Source: Oscillospiraceae bacterium
GTDB lineage: Bacteria > Bacillota > Clostridia > Oscillospirales > Ruminococcaceae
DNA: 29,446 nt
Assembly (NCBI GenBank): GCA_003531585.1
Contig: DQFX01000023.1
Location: forward strand, 4,928-34,373
Direction: 5' to 3'
The notes below the pieces were generated by a model. That model was not told the DNA's origin and searched no databases. It worked only from the letters and a program-made list of their open reading frames with translations. Shown one piece after another: positions 1 through 6,843 of this stretch (position 1 is its first letter; every line of letters begins with the position of its first letter). The position numbers were made by a program, and so were the translations under genes.

Positions 1-2
1 CG

Positions 3-155
3 ATAATTTACGGAAACTGTGTCAAAAACGGCGCAGCTTTTCTGAACGAATGTGCTATAATAAGGTCAGAATGGGGCGATGAAATCATGACGCTGCTGTA
101 TATACTTTTCATGCCGATACTGATTCTTCTTGACTGCGCCAAAAAAATGAAATAA
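3..155 (+). CDS. possible 3' end of a gene cut by the window edge
   Basis: The frame starting at base 3 is open for 50 codons from the window edge to a TAA at 153-155. Its last 25 residues form a hydrophobic stretch (MTLLYILFMPILILLD) followed by a Lys-rich end, as in the last membrane segment of a small membrane protein. It runs towards the minus-strand operon and a terminator hairpin follows at 169-199, which fits the end of a transcription unit. No family is recognised and the length is too short to exclude a chance open frame. A 22-codon ORF starting at ATG 87 in the same frame is an alternative. Confidence 0.3.
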   Translation: MIYGNCVKNGAAFLNECAIIRSEWGDEIMTLLYILFMPILILLDCAKKMK

Positions 156-168
156 ATGAAATAACAGT

Positions 169-209
169 ACCCCTGCGGCTCACGGGCATATGCAGGGGTG
201 CTTTGTTTT
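169..209. terminator. intrinsic terminator between convergent genes
   Basis: An 8-bp perfect stem (ACCCCTGC at 169-176 with GCAGGGGT at 192-199) closes a 15-base loop and is followed on the plus strand by CTTTGTTTT. On the minus strand the hairpin is followed by a moderately T-rich stretch, so it may also end the minus-strand operon whose stop codon lies at 208-210. The T-run and that stop codon overlap. Confidence 0.7.
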
Positions 210-1026
210 ATCTGCGCCTTCCGCCGCCTCCGCCGCTGCGGTGACCTCCGCCTCCGCTGCGGTGACCTCCGCCTCCGCTGTGGCGGCTTCCGCCGGAGGA
301 GCTGCTGCTTATCCGGTGGGACGTCGTGTATTCACGCACGAATACATCGCCGCGCTGAGTGAACCGCGTCAGGCTGCCGTCCATGTATCTTCGCGCGGAC
401 ACCGGTGCGCGCTTTTTGTACTTTGCCGCCTGGGAATTCGCTACGCATACCGCGATTATCAGCGCGACGATCACGCCGCCGACGTGCCCGATGTTGATGT
501 CCACCTTCGGCGGGACGGAATCGTGCGACCGCAGGTACGCGCAGTAGTTCGTGACCGCCGCGTAGTAGTTGTCGCCGCCGGAGCTGTCCAGACCGTCGTA
601 TACCGCGTCGAATATGCTGTCTATCCTGGGCTGGTACATGTCGTAGGCGCGGTCGGTGCAGTATATCTGATCGACCTTTCCGCTTCCCGCCTGCACCAGC
701 ATGAGCACGATGGAATCGCTGTACTCGCCGAAGCTGCGGTTGTGGAACTCCTTGGCGTAGGAGCGCTCCGAAAGCCCGTCAAGGCTGGCGTTTCCGAGGA
801 TAACCCCGACATTCGCGTGTATCTCCCGGGCGGTGCTGTCCAGGATATCAAGAAGCTCCTGCGCCTGTTCGCCGCTGAGGGCGTCCTGGTGATCCTCAAG
901 CGCGCCGAAATAGCCGTAGTCCTCCTCAGCGGAGCACTCCGCGCCGAGCGCCCCGGACATTACGAAAATTACGGCGCAGACGAGCACGGGGAGCATTCTT
1001 TTGATAAGCTTAAGCAAAAAGTACAC
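208..1026 (-). CDS. TPM-domain membrane protein with Gly/His/Arg-rich tail
   Basis: A 272-residue protein. Residues 1-29 look like a signal peptide, about 45-170 match the TPM (YgcG/Psb32-like) fold in pattern and length, 178-197 form a membrane helix, and 240-272 are a Ser-run followed by GGGGHRS repeats ending in GGRRR. The layout signal-TPM-TM-glycine tail is typical of YgcG-type envelope proteins, whose biochemical role is not settled. The listed start is GTG at 1026, which overlaps the upstream zinc-ribbon gene by 17 bases; an ATG at 996 (residue 11) is an alternative that would still leave a signal peptide. It is the last gene of a four-gene minus-strand operon. The Gly tail is encoded by 21-bp tandem repeats, so tail length may vary between strains. 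Confidence 0.75.
   Translation of the reverse strand: MYFLLKLIKRMLPVLVCAVIFVMSGALGAECSAEEDYGYFGALEDHQDALSGEQAQELLDILDSTAREIHANVGVILGNASLDGLSERSYAKEFHNRSFGEYSDSIVLMLVQAGSGKVDQIYCTDRAYDMYQPRIDSIFDAVYDGLDSSGGDNYYAAVTNYCAYLRSHDSVPPKVDINIGHVGGVIVALIIAVCVANSQAAKYKKRAPVSARRYMDGSLTRFTQRGDVFVREYTTSHRISSSSSGGSRHSGGGGHRSGGGGHRSGGGGGRRR
233..274. repeat. 21-bp tandem repeat encoding the Gly-rich tail
   Basis: Two exact 21-bp copies (233-253 and 254-274) are followed by a degenerate third from 275. Each encodes seven residues of the GGGGHRS type at the C-terminus of the minus-strand TPM protein. The unit is a multiple of three, so slippage keeps the frame. Confidence 0.85.
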
Positions 1027-2113
1027 CCCCTAACAGACCCAGCAGCACGCCGAGCACGATGAACAGCCCCGCGCCGAACAGGAATTTTTTCAGCCCGCTC
1101 ACCGGGAGTATCCCGAAATTGCAGCCGGTCTGACCGTTCATAACGAACGGGTAGTCCCTGCCCTTGTATGTATAGTTGAGGAACCACACCGGAAGCAGTC
1201 CGTAAACCGTCTGCTGCTTTGTGAAGCTGATATTCCGGCGCTTCTCCGCGATGGCGCTGTAGCCGTTCATATCCGAGCGGAGGAGATCGGCAGCAGCGTC
1301 CGAAATGCGCTTGTCGATGACCGGCGCGGCCTCCTGGACGGTGACGTCGTACTTTTCAGCTCCGCAGCCGGAGAGGTAGCTCATCGAAAACGGCTTGATA
1401 CCCGTGTAGTCGAACGGCTCTATGCTTTCCATCAGGCTGTCGTCGATACGCTTCGAGCCGTCGCAGGGGACTCTTACGAACGTCATTTCCGCGCGGCGGG
1501 TGACATTGAATATCTTGGTGTTGGTGAACCGTGTGTCGCCTGCCCGCCAGGAATGCACCTTGTGACCCTCGGCTTCCATGAATGCGTCCAACGTGCCGCT
1601 TTTCAGCCAGTAGGGAACGTACAGCGGGGTGATGTTCTGTATCTGGGCTTCGCTGGCGAATCCCTTCGGAAGCAGGAACTTCCCCTTGCAGTACTCTTTG
1701 AACGCGGTCTCCGCCTGCTCGCGGGTCCTGGTGAAGGGAATTATCAGGTTAGGTCTGAACTCGCCGGAGAGCCGCCCGGTCAGTATGACCGGAGTGTGGC
1801 AGAAGTGGCAGCGCGTCGAGGCGGTCAGGCTGTCGCAGATGACTCCCGCGCCGCAGTTCGGGCAGGTGTAGAGCGCGGAGGCTCCCGCGAACTCCTCCGC
1901 CTGCCGGTTGGATTCGTCCTGAGCGGCTTCCTGCTCGGCTTCGAGGTTCTCCTGCGAAAGCTCGAAGCCCTCGTTCTCGGCGAACCGTTTCTTGATGTCC
2001 TCCTCGGTGAATTCGCTGTCGCAGAACAGGCACTTGAACTTCCCGAGGGCGTTGTTGTATTCCAGCGCCGCGCTGCAGTTCGGGCACTGGTAGGTGACGG
2101 TCTTTATCTCCAT
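1010..2113 (-). CDS. double zinc-ribbon protein with C-terminal membrane anchor
   Basis: A 367-residue protein of the kind annotated as TFIIB-type zinc ribbon-containing. The first ribbon uses C10/C13 and C28/C31 (CPNC...CLFC), the second C84/C87 and C102/C105 (CPNC...CHFC); a charged, helical linker rich in Glu and Gln joins them at about 50-78. The central part, 115-330, has no motif I can name. Residues about 343-366 are a Gly/Leu-rich membrane helix, so the protein is probably tail-anchored with the ribbons in the cytoplasm. AAGGAG lies a few bases before the ATG. The next gene, a TPM-domain protein, overlaps its end, and this pairing suggests a shared envelope function; the role is unknown. 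Confidence 0.8.
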   Translation of the reverse strand: MEIKTVTYQCPNCSAALEYNNALGKFKCLFCDSEFTEEDIKKRFAENEGFELSQENLEAEQEAAQDESNRQAEEFAGASALYTCPNCGAGVICDSLTASTRCHFCHTPVILTGRLSGEFRPNLIIPFTRTREQAETAFKEYCKGKFLLPKGFASEAQIQNITPLYVPYWLKSGTLDAFMEAEGHKVHSWRAGDTRFTNTKIFNVTRRAEMTFVRVPCDGSKRIDDSLMESIEPFDYTGIKPFSMSYLSGCGAEKYDVTVQEAAPVIDKRISDAAADLLRSDMNGYSAIAEKRRNISFTKQQTVYGLLPVWFLNYTYKGRDYPFVMNGQTGCNFGILPVSGLKKFLFGAGLFIVLGVLLGLLGGVLFA

Positions 2114-2122
2114 GTATGCTCC

Positions 2123-2836
2123 TTATGAGTTTACTGTTATCGAGCCGAGGGTCTCGCCGATGCTGCCGTTTATCACGATGTCGGCTTCGTCGTCCGCGGA
2201 GGTCGGCGACTTGTTTATCACCGCCAGCCGCCTGCCGTTGAAGAACCTTATCAGCCCCGCCGCAGGCTGCACCGCGAGGGAGGTCCCGCCGATAATCAGC
2301 AAGTCGGCGTCGGATATCGCGTTTATCGCCGCGTTTATGTCGGATTCGTTGAGCGGCTCCTCGTAGAGCACTACGTCGGGCTTGACTATCCCGCCGCAGG
2401 AGCAGCGCGGAACCCCGTCGGCGGAGGTGATGAACTCCAGCCCGTAGGACTTCCCGCATTTCATGCAGTGATTCCGGCGAACCGAACCGTGCAGCTCTAT
2501 GACGTTCCTGCTGCCCGCGTCCGAATGCAGTCCGTCGATGTTCTGGGTCACAACTGCGGATAGCTTCCCGGCGCGCTCCAGCTCCGCGAGCTTGAGGTGC
2601 GCCGCGTTCGGCTTCGCAGCGGGGTATATCATGCGGTCGCGGTAGAACCGGAAGAACTCCTCCGGGTCAGCCATGAAAAAGCTGTGGGAGATTATCTGCT
2701 CCGGCGGGTACTTGTATTTCATGTTGTATAGCCCGTCCTGCGAGCGGAAGTCCGGTATGCCGCTTTCGGTGGAAACTCCGGCGCCGCCGAAGAACACTAT
2801 TTTTTCGCTCTCGTCGATTATTGACTGTAAGTCCAT
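2123..2836 (-). CDS. NAD-dependent protein deacylase, SIR2 family (sirtuin)
   Basis: A 237-residue sirtuin that removes acyl groups from protein lysines using NAD. Visible motifs: the NAD loop GAGVSTESGIPDFR at 18-31, TQNID at 97-101, catalytic His116 (ELHGS), a zinc site with C124/C127 and C145/C147, GGTSLAV at 183-189 and INKSPTSAD near 207-215. The second Cys pair is CXC rather than the more usual CX2C, so the zinc loop is tight. Length is normal for a bacterial class U/III enzyme. GGAGGT precedes the ATG by 6 bases. It starts only 4 bases after the hydrolase stop and is followed after 9 bases by the zinc-ribbon gene, so all are cotranscribed. Deacetylase against desuccinylase activity cannot be told from sequence alone. 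Confidence 0.95.
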   Translation of the reverse strand: MDLQSIIDESEKIVFFGGAGVSTESGIPDFRSQDGLYNMKYKYPPEQIISHSFFMADPEEFFRFYRDRMIYPAAKPNAAHLKLAELERAGKLSAVVTQNIDGLHSDAGSRNVIELHGSVRRNHCMKCGKSYGLEFITSADGVPRCSCGGIVKPDVVLYEEPLNESDINAAINAISDADLLIIGGTSLAVQPAAGLIRFFNGRRLAVINKSPTSADDEADIVINGSIGETLGSITVNS

Positions 2837-2840
2837 GGTG

Positions 2841-3452
2841 TTACCTCCTGAGTGCTTCGATTATAAAGCGGGCTGTTTCCCCAGGCGCTTCGGAGTTTAT
2901 CTCATGTCCGGCGCCTCTGATGACCGTTAGCCGTGCCTGCGGGAGGATACTTTCCAGTTCCCGCGCGGCGCTGATGTTGGCTTTGTCGCGCTCTCCGCAG
3001 GCTATTGACACGGGACATTCTATCCTGGCCAGCGACGGCGTGAAGTCCAGACGCGCCATGTCTCCGGTGAGGGATATCATCTGCTTTTTGGTAAGCCCGG
3101 AGCCTGAAAACGACTTCTCCGGCATGAGCCGGAAAACCGCGCCCTGGAATCTGAGCAGAGCCTTCGGCATACGGAACTGAGGAGCCGCGAGCGCCAGTCC
3201 CCGCACCGAGCCGGGACGGTCCGCCGCGTAATTCAGCGCCAGAACCGCGCCCAGCGACAGCCCGCACAGGAACAGCGGCTGACCCAGTTCGTCCAGATAT
3301 CGGCTGAATCCGGAGTATAGTTCGCCGTAGCTTCCGCCGCCGATGAATGCGGACAGCTCTGGGCACAGCACGTCTTCCTGCGGGAGAAGTTCTGTGGTTT
3401 TGTTCCACGCTCCGGCGGTCTGTCCCAGGCCGTGTATCAGGATAGTTTTCAC
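2841..3452 (-). CDS. alpha/beta hydrolase, small serine hydrolase
   Basis: A 203-residue alpha/beta-hydrolase fold protein. The oxyanion-hole motif HGLGQ is at 7-11, the nucleophile elbow GLSLG gives Ser66, and the likely acid and base are Asp156 (GERDKAN) and His183 (GAGHEIN). No signal peptide, so it is cytoplasmic; the substrate is unknown. The start is a GTG at 3450-3452 preceded by GGGAGGG at a good distance. It heads the minus-strand operon hydrolase-sirtuin-zinc ribbon-TPM. One speculation is removal of an ester or an O-acyl-ADP-ribose product linked to the neighbouring sirtuin; nothing in the sequence proves this. Confidence 0.85.
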   Translation of the reverse strand: MKTILIHGLGQTAGAWNKTTELLPQEDVLCPELSAFIGGGSYGELYSGFSRYLDELGQPLFLCGLSLGAVLALNYAADRPGSVRGLALAAPQFRMPKALLRFQGAVFRLMPEKSFSGSGLTKKQMISLTGDMARLDFTPSLARIECPVSIACGERDKANISAARELESILPQARLTVIRGAGHEINSEAPGETARFIIEALRR

Positions 3453-3486
3453 TGTGCCGCCCTCCCTGTTATTTATCCTGATTCAA

Positions 3487-3515
3487 AGTATATCACAAAT
3501 TGCACAATAATTCAA
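3487..3515 (-). promoter_or_regulatory. promoter of the hydrolase-sirtuin operon
   Basis: On the minus strand TTGAAT (3510-3515) and TATACT (3487-3492) are separated by exactly 17 bases. This is a good sigma-A promoter about 35 bases before the GTG start of the hydrolase. It lies back-to-back with the pyr promoter 45 bases away. Confidence 0.8.
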
Positions 3516-3560
3516 TATGTGCGGGTTATTAAATTTAACTCCGCCGGAGGAAAAATCCTA

Positions 3561-3589
3561 TTGACAAATCAGGCGAAGTAGTATATAAT
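3561..3589 (+). promoter_or_regulatory. promoter of the pyr operon
   Basis: A consensus sigma-A promoter: TTGACA at 3561-3566, a 17-base spacer and TATAAT at 3584-3589. Transcription should begin near 3596, giving a leader of about 180 bases before pyrR that holds the attenuator. Confidence 0.9.
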
Positions 3590-3622
3590 AACTAGTAACG
3601 AATAATCAGCGAAATTCTATGG

Positions 3623-3653
3623 CTTTTAAGGCGGCACCGTGATGCCGGCAAGG
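3623..3653 (+). promoter_or_regulatory. PyrR-binding stem-loop (anti-antiterminator)
   Basis: The upper stem CGGCA (3632-3636) pairs with TGCCG (3643-3647) around the hexaloop CCGTGA (3637-3642), which fits the CNGNGA loop recognised by PyrR. Below is a purine-rich internal loop (AAGG on the 5' side) and then a lower stem CTTT (3623-3626) with AAGG (3650-3653). Known family behaviour: PyrR with UMP stabilises this hairpin, which frees the terminator to form. Confidence 0.8.
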
Positions 3654-3727
3654 TTGTTTGAGTTCGTATGGGGAGTGCTGCACCGAAAAGGGGGCAGTGC
3701 ATTTTGTACACACATCACAGCCTGCCG
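3646..3727 (+). promoter_or_regulatory. antiterminator pairing of the pyr leader
   Basis: Bases 3646-3657 can pair with 3717-3727 as eleven base pairs with one bulged A (3651) and one U-G wobble. The 5' arm uses the 3' side of the PyrR hairpin and the 3' arm uses the 5' side of the terminator, so the antiterminator excludes both. A further weak stem (3675-3681 with 3694-3700, two wobbles) would fold inside its loop. Confidence 0.7.
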
Positions 3728-3746
3728 TATATCCGGCGGGCTTTTT
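3719..3746 (+). terminator. attenuator terminator before pyrR
   Basis: CCTGCCG (3721-3727) pairs with CGGCGGG (3734-3740), extended by two pairs at the base (3719-3720 with 3741-3742), with a 6-base loop and a following T-run. It lies between the promoter and the pyrR start and is the termination half of the PyrR switch. Confidence 0.85.
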
Positions 3747-3773
3747 CATTCTGGCAGAAAGGTAGTGATATCC

Positions 3774-4331
3774 GTGTGTACCGTAGATGGGCTTGTGCAG
3801 AAAGCTGAAATAATGGACGAAAGCTCGATGGCGAGGGCAGTCACCCGTATTTCGTTTGAGATGATCGAACGCAATAAGGGCACTGACAGTCTTTGCCTTA
3901 TCGGGCTTTTTTCGCGCGGGGCGGTCCTCGCAAAGCGCATAGCCGCGCGTATCGCCGAGATAGACGGCGGCGAGATACCGGTGGGTCTGCTGGATATCAC
4001 TCCGTTCCGGGACGACAAGCCCAGGGGAGGCTGCCCGGACAACAGCGAGATACCATTCGACATCACCGACAAGCGCGTTGTGATAGTCGACGACGTTATC
4101 TTCACCGGGCGCACCGCGAGAGCCGCGATAGACGGCATAATGTCCCGGGGACGTCCGATGCTGATACAGCTTGCAGCGCTGGTGGACAGGGGACACAGGG
4201 AGCTTCCGATACGCGCTGACTACATCGGGAAGAACCTGCCGACCTCCCGGGAAGAAACGGTCAAGGTGCTCGTAAGGGAGCTCGACGGCTGCGATAAAGT
4301 CGTGATCTACACTCAATGTCCCGCGGAATAA
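3774..4331 (+). CDS. pyrR: PyrR: pyr operon attenuator protein / uracil phosphoribosyltransferase
   Basis: PyrR binds the pyr leader RNA when UMP is high and promotes termination; many family members also convert uracil and PRPP to UMP. From the GTG at 3774 the protein has 185 residues, close to the 181 of Bacillus PyrR, and aligns by eye throughout. The PRPP loop VVIVDDVIFTGRT is at 102-114, and AALVDRGHRELPIRADYIGK at 134-153 is nearly identical to the family. The frame stays open upstream to 3639, but that stretch is the attenuator itself, so an earlier start is not credible. AAAGG at 3758-3762 is the likely ribosome site, rather far (11 bases) from GTG 3774; GTG 3795 is a second choice. 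Confidence 0.93.
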   Translation: MCTVDGLVQKAEIMDESSMARAVTRISFEMIERNKGTDSLCLIGLFSRGAVLAKRIAARIAEIDGGEIPVGLLDITPFRDDKPRGGCPDNSEIPFDITDKRVVIVDDVIFTGRTARAAIDGIMSRGRPMLIQLAALVDRGHRELPIRADYIGKNLPTSREETVKVLVRELDGCDKVVIYTQCPAE

Positions 4332-4370
4332 CGGGAATCCGAATCATAAAGAAAACACAAGGAGGGCAGA

Positions 4371-5648
4371 ATGGACTTATTACTGAAAAACGGCTATGTG
4401 GTTGACAGCGCCAGCGGCTTCGAGGGAAAGGCGGATATCCTTATCCACGATAACCGGATACGCGAGGTCGGGGAGGACATCTCCGCGCCGGAGGCTCAGA
4501 CGGTGGACTGCGCCGGGCTGACGGTTATCCCGGGAATATGCGATATGCACGTGCATTTCCGCGACCCCGGACAGACCCACAAGGAAGATATCATCACCGG
4601 CGGAAATGCGGCGGCGGCGGGCGGCGTGACTGCGGTAGCGTGCATGCCGAACACCAACCCCACTATAGACAATGCAGAAACGGTGCATTACATTCTTGAA
4701 AAGGCGAAGGAAGCGAAGACCCGCGTCTATCCGGTCGGGAGCATTACCAAGGGGCTGGGCGGCGCTGAAATGTGCGACTTTGAGGAACTTCACAAGGCGG
4801 GCTGCGTGGCGGTCTCCGACGACGGCAGACCCGTAAAGAACGCCCGCATAATGGCTGAGGCTATGGTGAAGGCTCACTACGCGGGAATGAAGGTCATCTC
4901 CCACTGCGAGGATCTCGACATCGTGAACGGCGGCATAATGAACTACGGCGAGGTATCGAAGGAACTCGGCGTGAAGGGTATCCACCGCCTGAGCGAGGAT
5001 ATAATAACAGAGCGCGAGATAACGCTTGCCGCCGATCTGGAAGTGCCGATACACATTGCGCACGTTTCCACCGCGCAGAGCATGCAGAACATACGCACCG
5101 CGGCGAGATTCGGCACGATGGTGACCTGCGAGACGGCTCCGCATTATTTCATGCTGACCGACGAGCTGCTCCGCAGCCGCGACGCGGACTACAGAATGAA
5201 CCCTCCGCTGCGCACGGCGGCTGACGTCCAGGCGATAACCGAGGGCGTTATAGACGGCACCATCGACTGCATAATCACCGACCACGCGCCCCACGCGCCG
5301 GAGGAAAAGGCGGATTTTGAGAAGGCTCCGAACGGCGTTGTCGGTCTGGAGACCTCCCTTGCGGCAACGCTCACCGCGCTGTACCACACCGGGAAGATAT
5401 CGCTTCAGCGCTTAGTTACGCTGATGTGCGTGAACCCGAGGCGGATACTCTCGATACCCGGCGGCTCACTGAGACCCGGCGATATCGCGGATATATGTAT
5501 TTTCGACCCGAACGAGGAGTGGGTAGTCGACCCGGCGAAGCTTCACTCGAAGTCGAAGAACACCTGCTTCAAGGGAATGACCCTCAAGGGCAGGGTAAAA
5601 TATACAGTACTGGACGGAAAAATAGTTTATACCGACGGCATAGACTGA
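4371..5648 (+). CDS. pyrC: dihydroorotase, class I
   Basis: Cyclises N-carbamoyl-aspartate to dihydroorotate, the third step of pyrimidine synthesis. The 425-residue length and the motif DMHVHFRDPGQTHKEDI at 58-74 mark the class I type found in Gram-positives. Metal ligands visible are H60, H62, H178, H231 and D304 (TDHAPH), and D151 (SDDGRPV) replaces the carbamylated lysine of class II enzymes. C-terminal residues 385-425 form the usual second half of the beta-sandwich. AAGGAGG lies 6 bases before the ATG. It follows pyrR after 39 bases and precedes pyrF by 19. No pyrB is adjacent, so aspartate transcarbamylase must be encoded elsewhere. Confidence 0.97.
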   Translation: MDLLLKNGYVVDSASGFEGKADILIHDNRIREVGEDISAPEAQTVDCAGLTVIPGICDMHVHFRDPGQTHKEDIITGGNAAAAGGVTAVACMPNTNPTIDNAETVHYILEKAKEAKTRVYPVGSITKGLGGAEMCDFEELHKAGCVAVSDDGRPVKNARIMAEAMVKAHYAGMKVISHCEDLDIVNGGIMNYGEVSKELGVKGIHRLSEDIITEREITLAADLEVPIHIAHVSTAQSMQNIRTAARFGTMVTCETAPHYFMLTDELLRSRDADYRMNPPLRTAADVQAITEGVIDGTIDCIITDHAPHAPEEKADFEKAPNGVVGLETSLAATLTALYHTGKISLQRLVTLMCVNPRRILSIPGGSLRPGDIADICIFDPNEEWVVDPAKLHSKSKNTCFKGMTLKGRVKYTVLDGKIVYTDGID

Positions 5649-5667
5649 GATAGAAAGGAAGAAACAC

Positions 5668-6603
5668 ATGTCACTCGACAGACTCATCGAAAAGATCGAA
5701 AAGACCCAGAACCCCTCCGTTGCAGGGCTTGACCCCAAGCTCGCATATGTTCCGGAGTACATCAAGGAGAAGTGCTTCGAGAAGTACGGCGAGACCCTCA
5801 AGGGCGCTGCGAAGGCTCTGTTGGAATTCAACAAGGGGCTTATCGACGCGCTGTACGATATCGTCCCCGCAGTGAAGCCGCAGGCGGCTTATTATGAGAT
5901 GTACGGTCCGGCGGGCGTCAAGGCTCTCTACAAGACCCAGGAGTACGCGCGCAGCAAGGGTATGTACGTCATCACCGACGGCAAGCGCAACGACATCGGC
6001 ACCACGATGGAGGCATACGCGGCGGCTCATCTGGGCAAAGTACAGGTAGGCAGCCAGACCTACGAGCCGTTCCTCGGCGACGCGCTGACTGTAAACGGCT
6101 ACCTCGGCAGCGACGGCATAAAGCCGCTTCTCGCTACCTGCCGCGACAACGACAAGGGTATTTTCGTGCTTGTAAAGACCTCCAACCCCAGTTCCGGCGA
6201 GCTCCAGGACAAGAAGATAGACGGCATGACCATCTATGAAACCATGGGCCACATGTGCGAGAAGTGGGGCGAGGATCTTCCCGGCGTTTACGGATACTCC
6301 GGCGTAGGCGCGGTAGTCGGCGCTACATACCCCGAGCAGCTCAGATACCTCCGCGACGTGCTTCCCACCACATTCTTCCTTATCCCGGGCTACGGAGCTC
6401 AGGGCGCAGGCGCGAAGGACATCGCAGGCGCATTCGATAAGAACGGCCTCGGCGGTATCGTCAACAGCTCCAGAGGCATCATGTGCGCCTACCAGAAGGA
6501 AAAGTGCGACGAGCACGACTACGCAGAGGCTGCACGCCGCGAAGCTATCCGCATGAGAAACGAGATCATGGGGATAGTGGGGAAGATCGTAATTAATAAG
6601 TGA
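5668..6603 (+). CDS. pyrF: orotidine 5'-phosphate decarboxylase, long type
   Basis: Converts OMP to UMP. At 311 residues it belongs to the longer subfamily (type 2, as in mycobacteria and many Clostridia) instead of the roughly 240-residue Bacillus form. K70 (AVKPQAAYYE) and the catalytic set in DGKRND at 104-109 (D104, K106, D109) are present. The phosphate-binding end is LIPGYGAQGAG at about 238-248 with NSSRGI at 267-272. AAAGGAAG precedes the ATG. It is the third gene of the operon; the next coding region is separated by 240 bases that contain a palindromic repeat element. Confidence 0.96.
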   Translation: MSLDRLIEKIEKTQNPSVAGLDPKLAYVPEYIKEKCFEKYGETLKGAAKALLEFNKGLIDALYDIVPAVKPQAAYYEMYGPAGVKALYKTQEYARSKGMYVITDGKRNDIGTTMEAYAAAHLGKVQVGSQTYEPFLGDALTVNGYLGSDGIKPLLATCRDNDKGIFVLVKTSNPSSGELQDKKIDGMTIYETMGHMCEKWGEDLPGVYGYSGVGAVVGATYPEQLRYLRDVLPTTFFLIPGYGAQGAGAKDIAGAFDKNGLGGIVNSSRGIMCAYQKEKCDEHDYAEAARREAIRMRNEIMGIVGKIVINK

Positions 6604-6632
6604 TCCGGAAGGTTAGCTGAAACAGCAGTTAC

Positions 6633-6769
6633 AATTCGGAATTCGGAATTATGAATTCGGAATTATGGTGTCCTGCTTCGCAGGACGGTATTAAAATTTG
6701 ATACAATCGGATAACCGCCGCGGCAGCGGCGACCGAAATTCCGAATTCCGCATTCCGAATTCCGAATTT
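6633..6769. repeat. AATTCGGAATT palindromic element, copy A
   Basis: An element of about 137 bp with near-mirror ends: the left arm repeats AATTCGGAATT-type units from 6633 to 6669 and the right arm (6732-6769) is its inverse with few changes. Inside the left arm is the hairpin GTCCTGC-TTC-GCAGGAC (6670-6686); inside the right arm is CGCCGC-GGCA-GCGGCG (6716-6731). The core is AT-rich and encodes nothing. It interrupts the pyr operon between pyrF and carA, so it is transcribed and would fold into a long branched hairpin in the mRNA. No clear target-site duplication is visible. Confidence 0.85.
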
Positions 6770-6843
6770 AAATTCATCGTCCCGTGTAACAATCAGATAT
6801 ATAAATCAATTACATGTACGCGCATGCGCATGGAGGAGAAGAA

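Noticed and set aside
56..61. TGCTATAAT resembling an extended -10 promoter
   Set aside because: No -35 box at a suitable distance, and it lies inside a frame that is open from the window edge.
6814..6843. Earlier ATG for carA
   Set aside because: No ribosome site; the ATG at 6844 has GGAGGAG and matches the family N-terminus.
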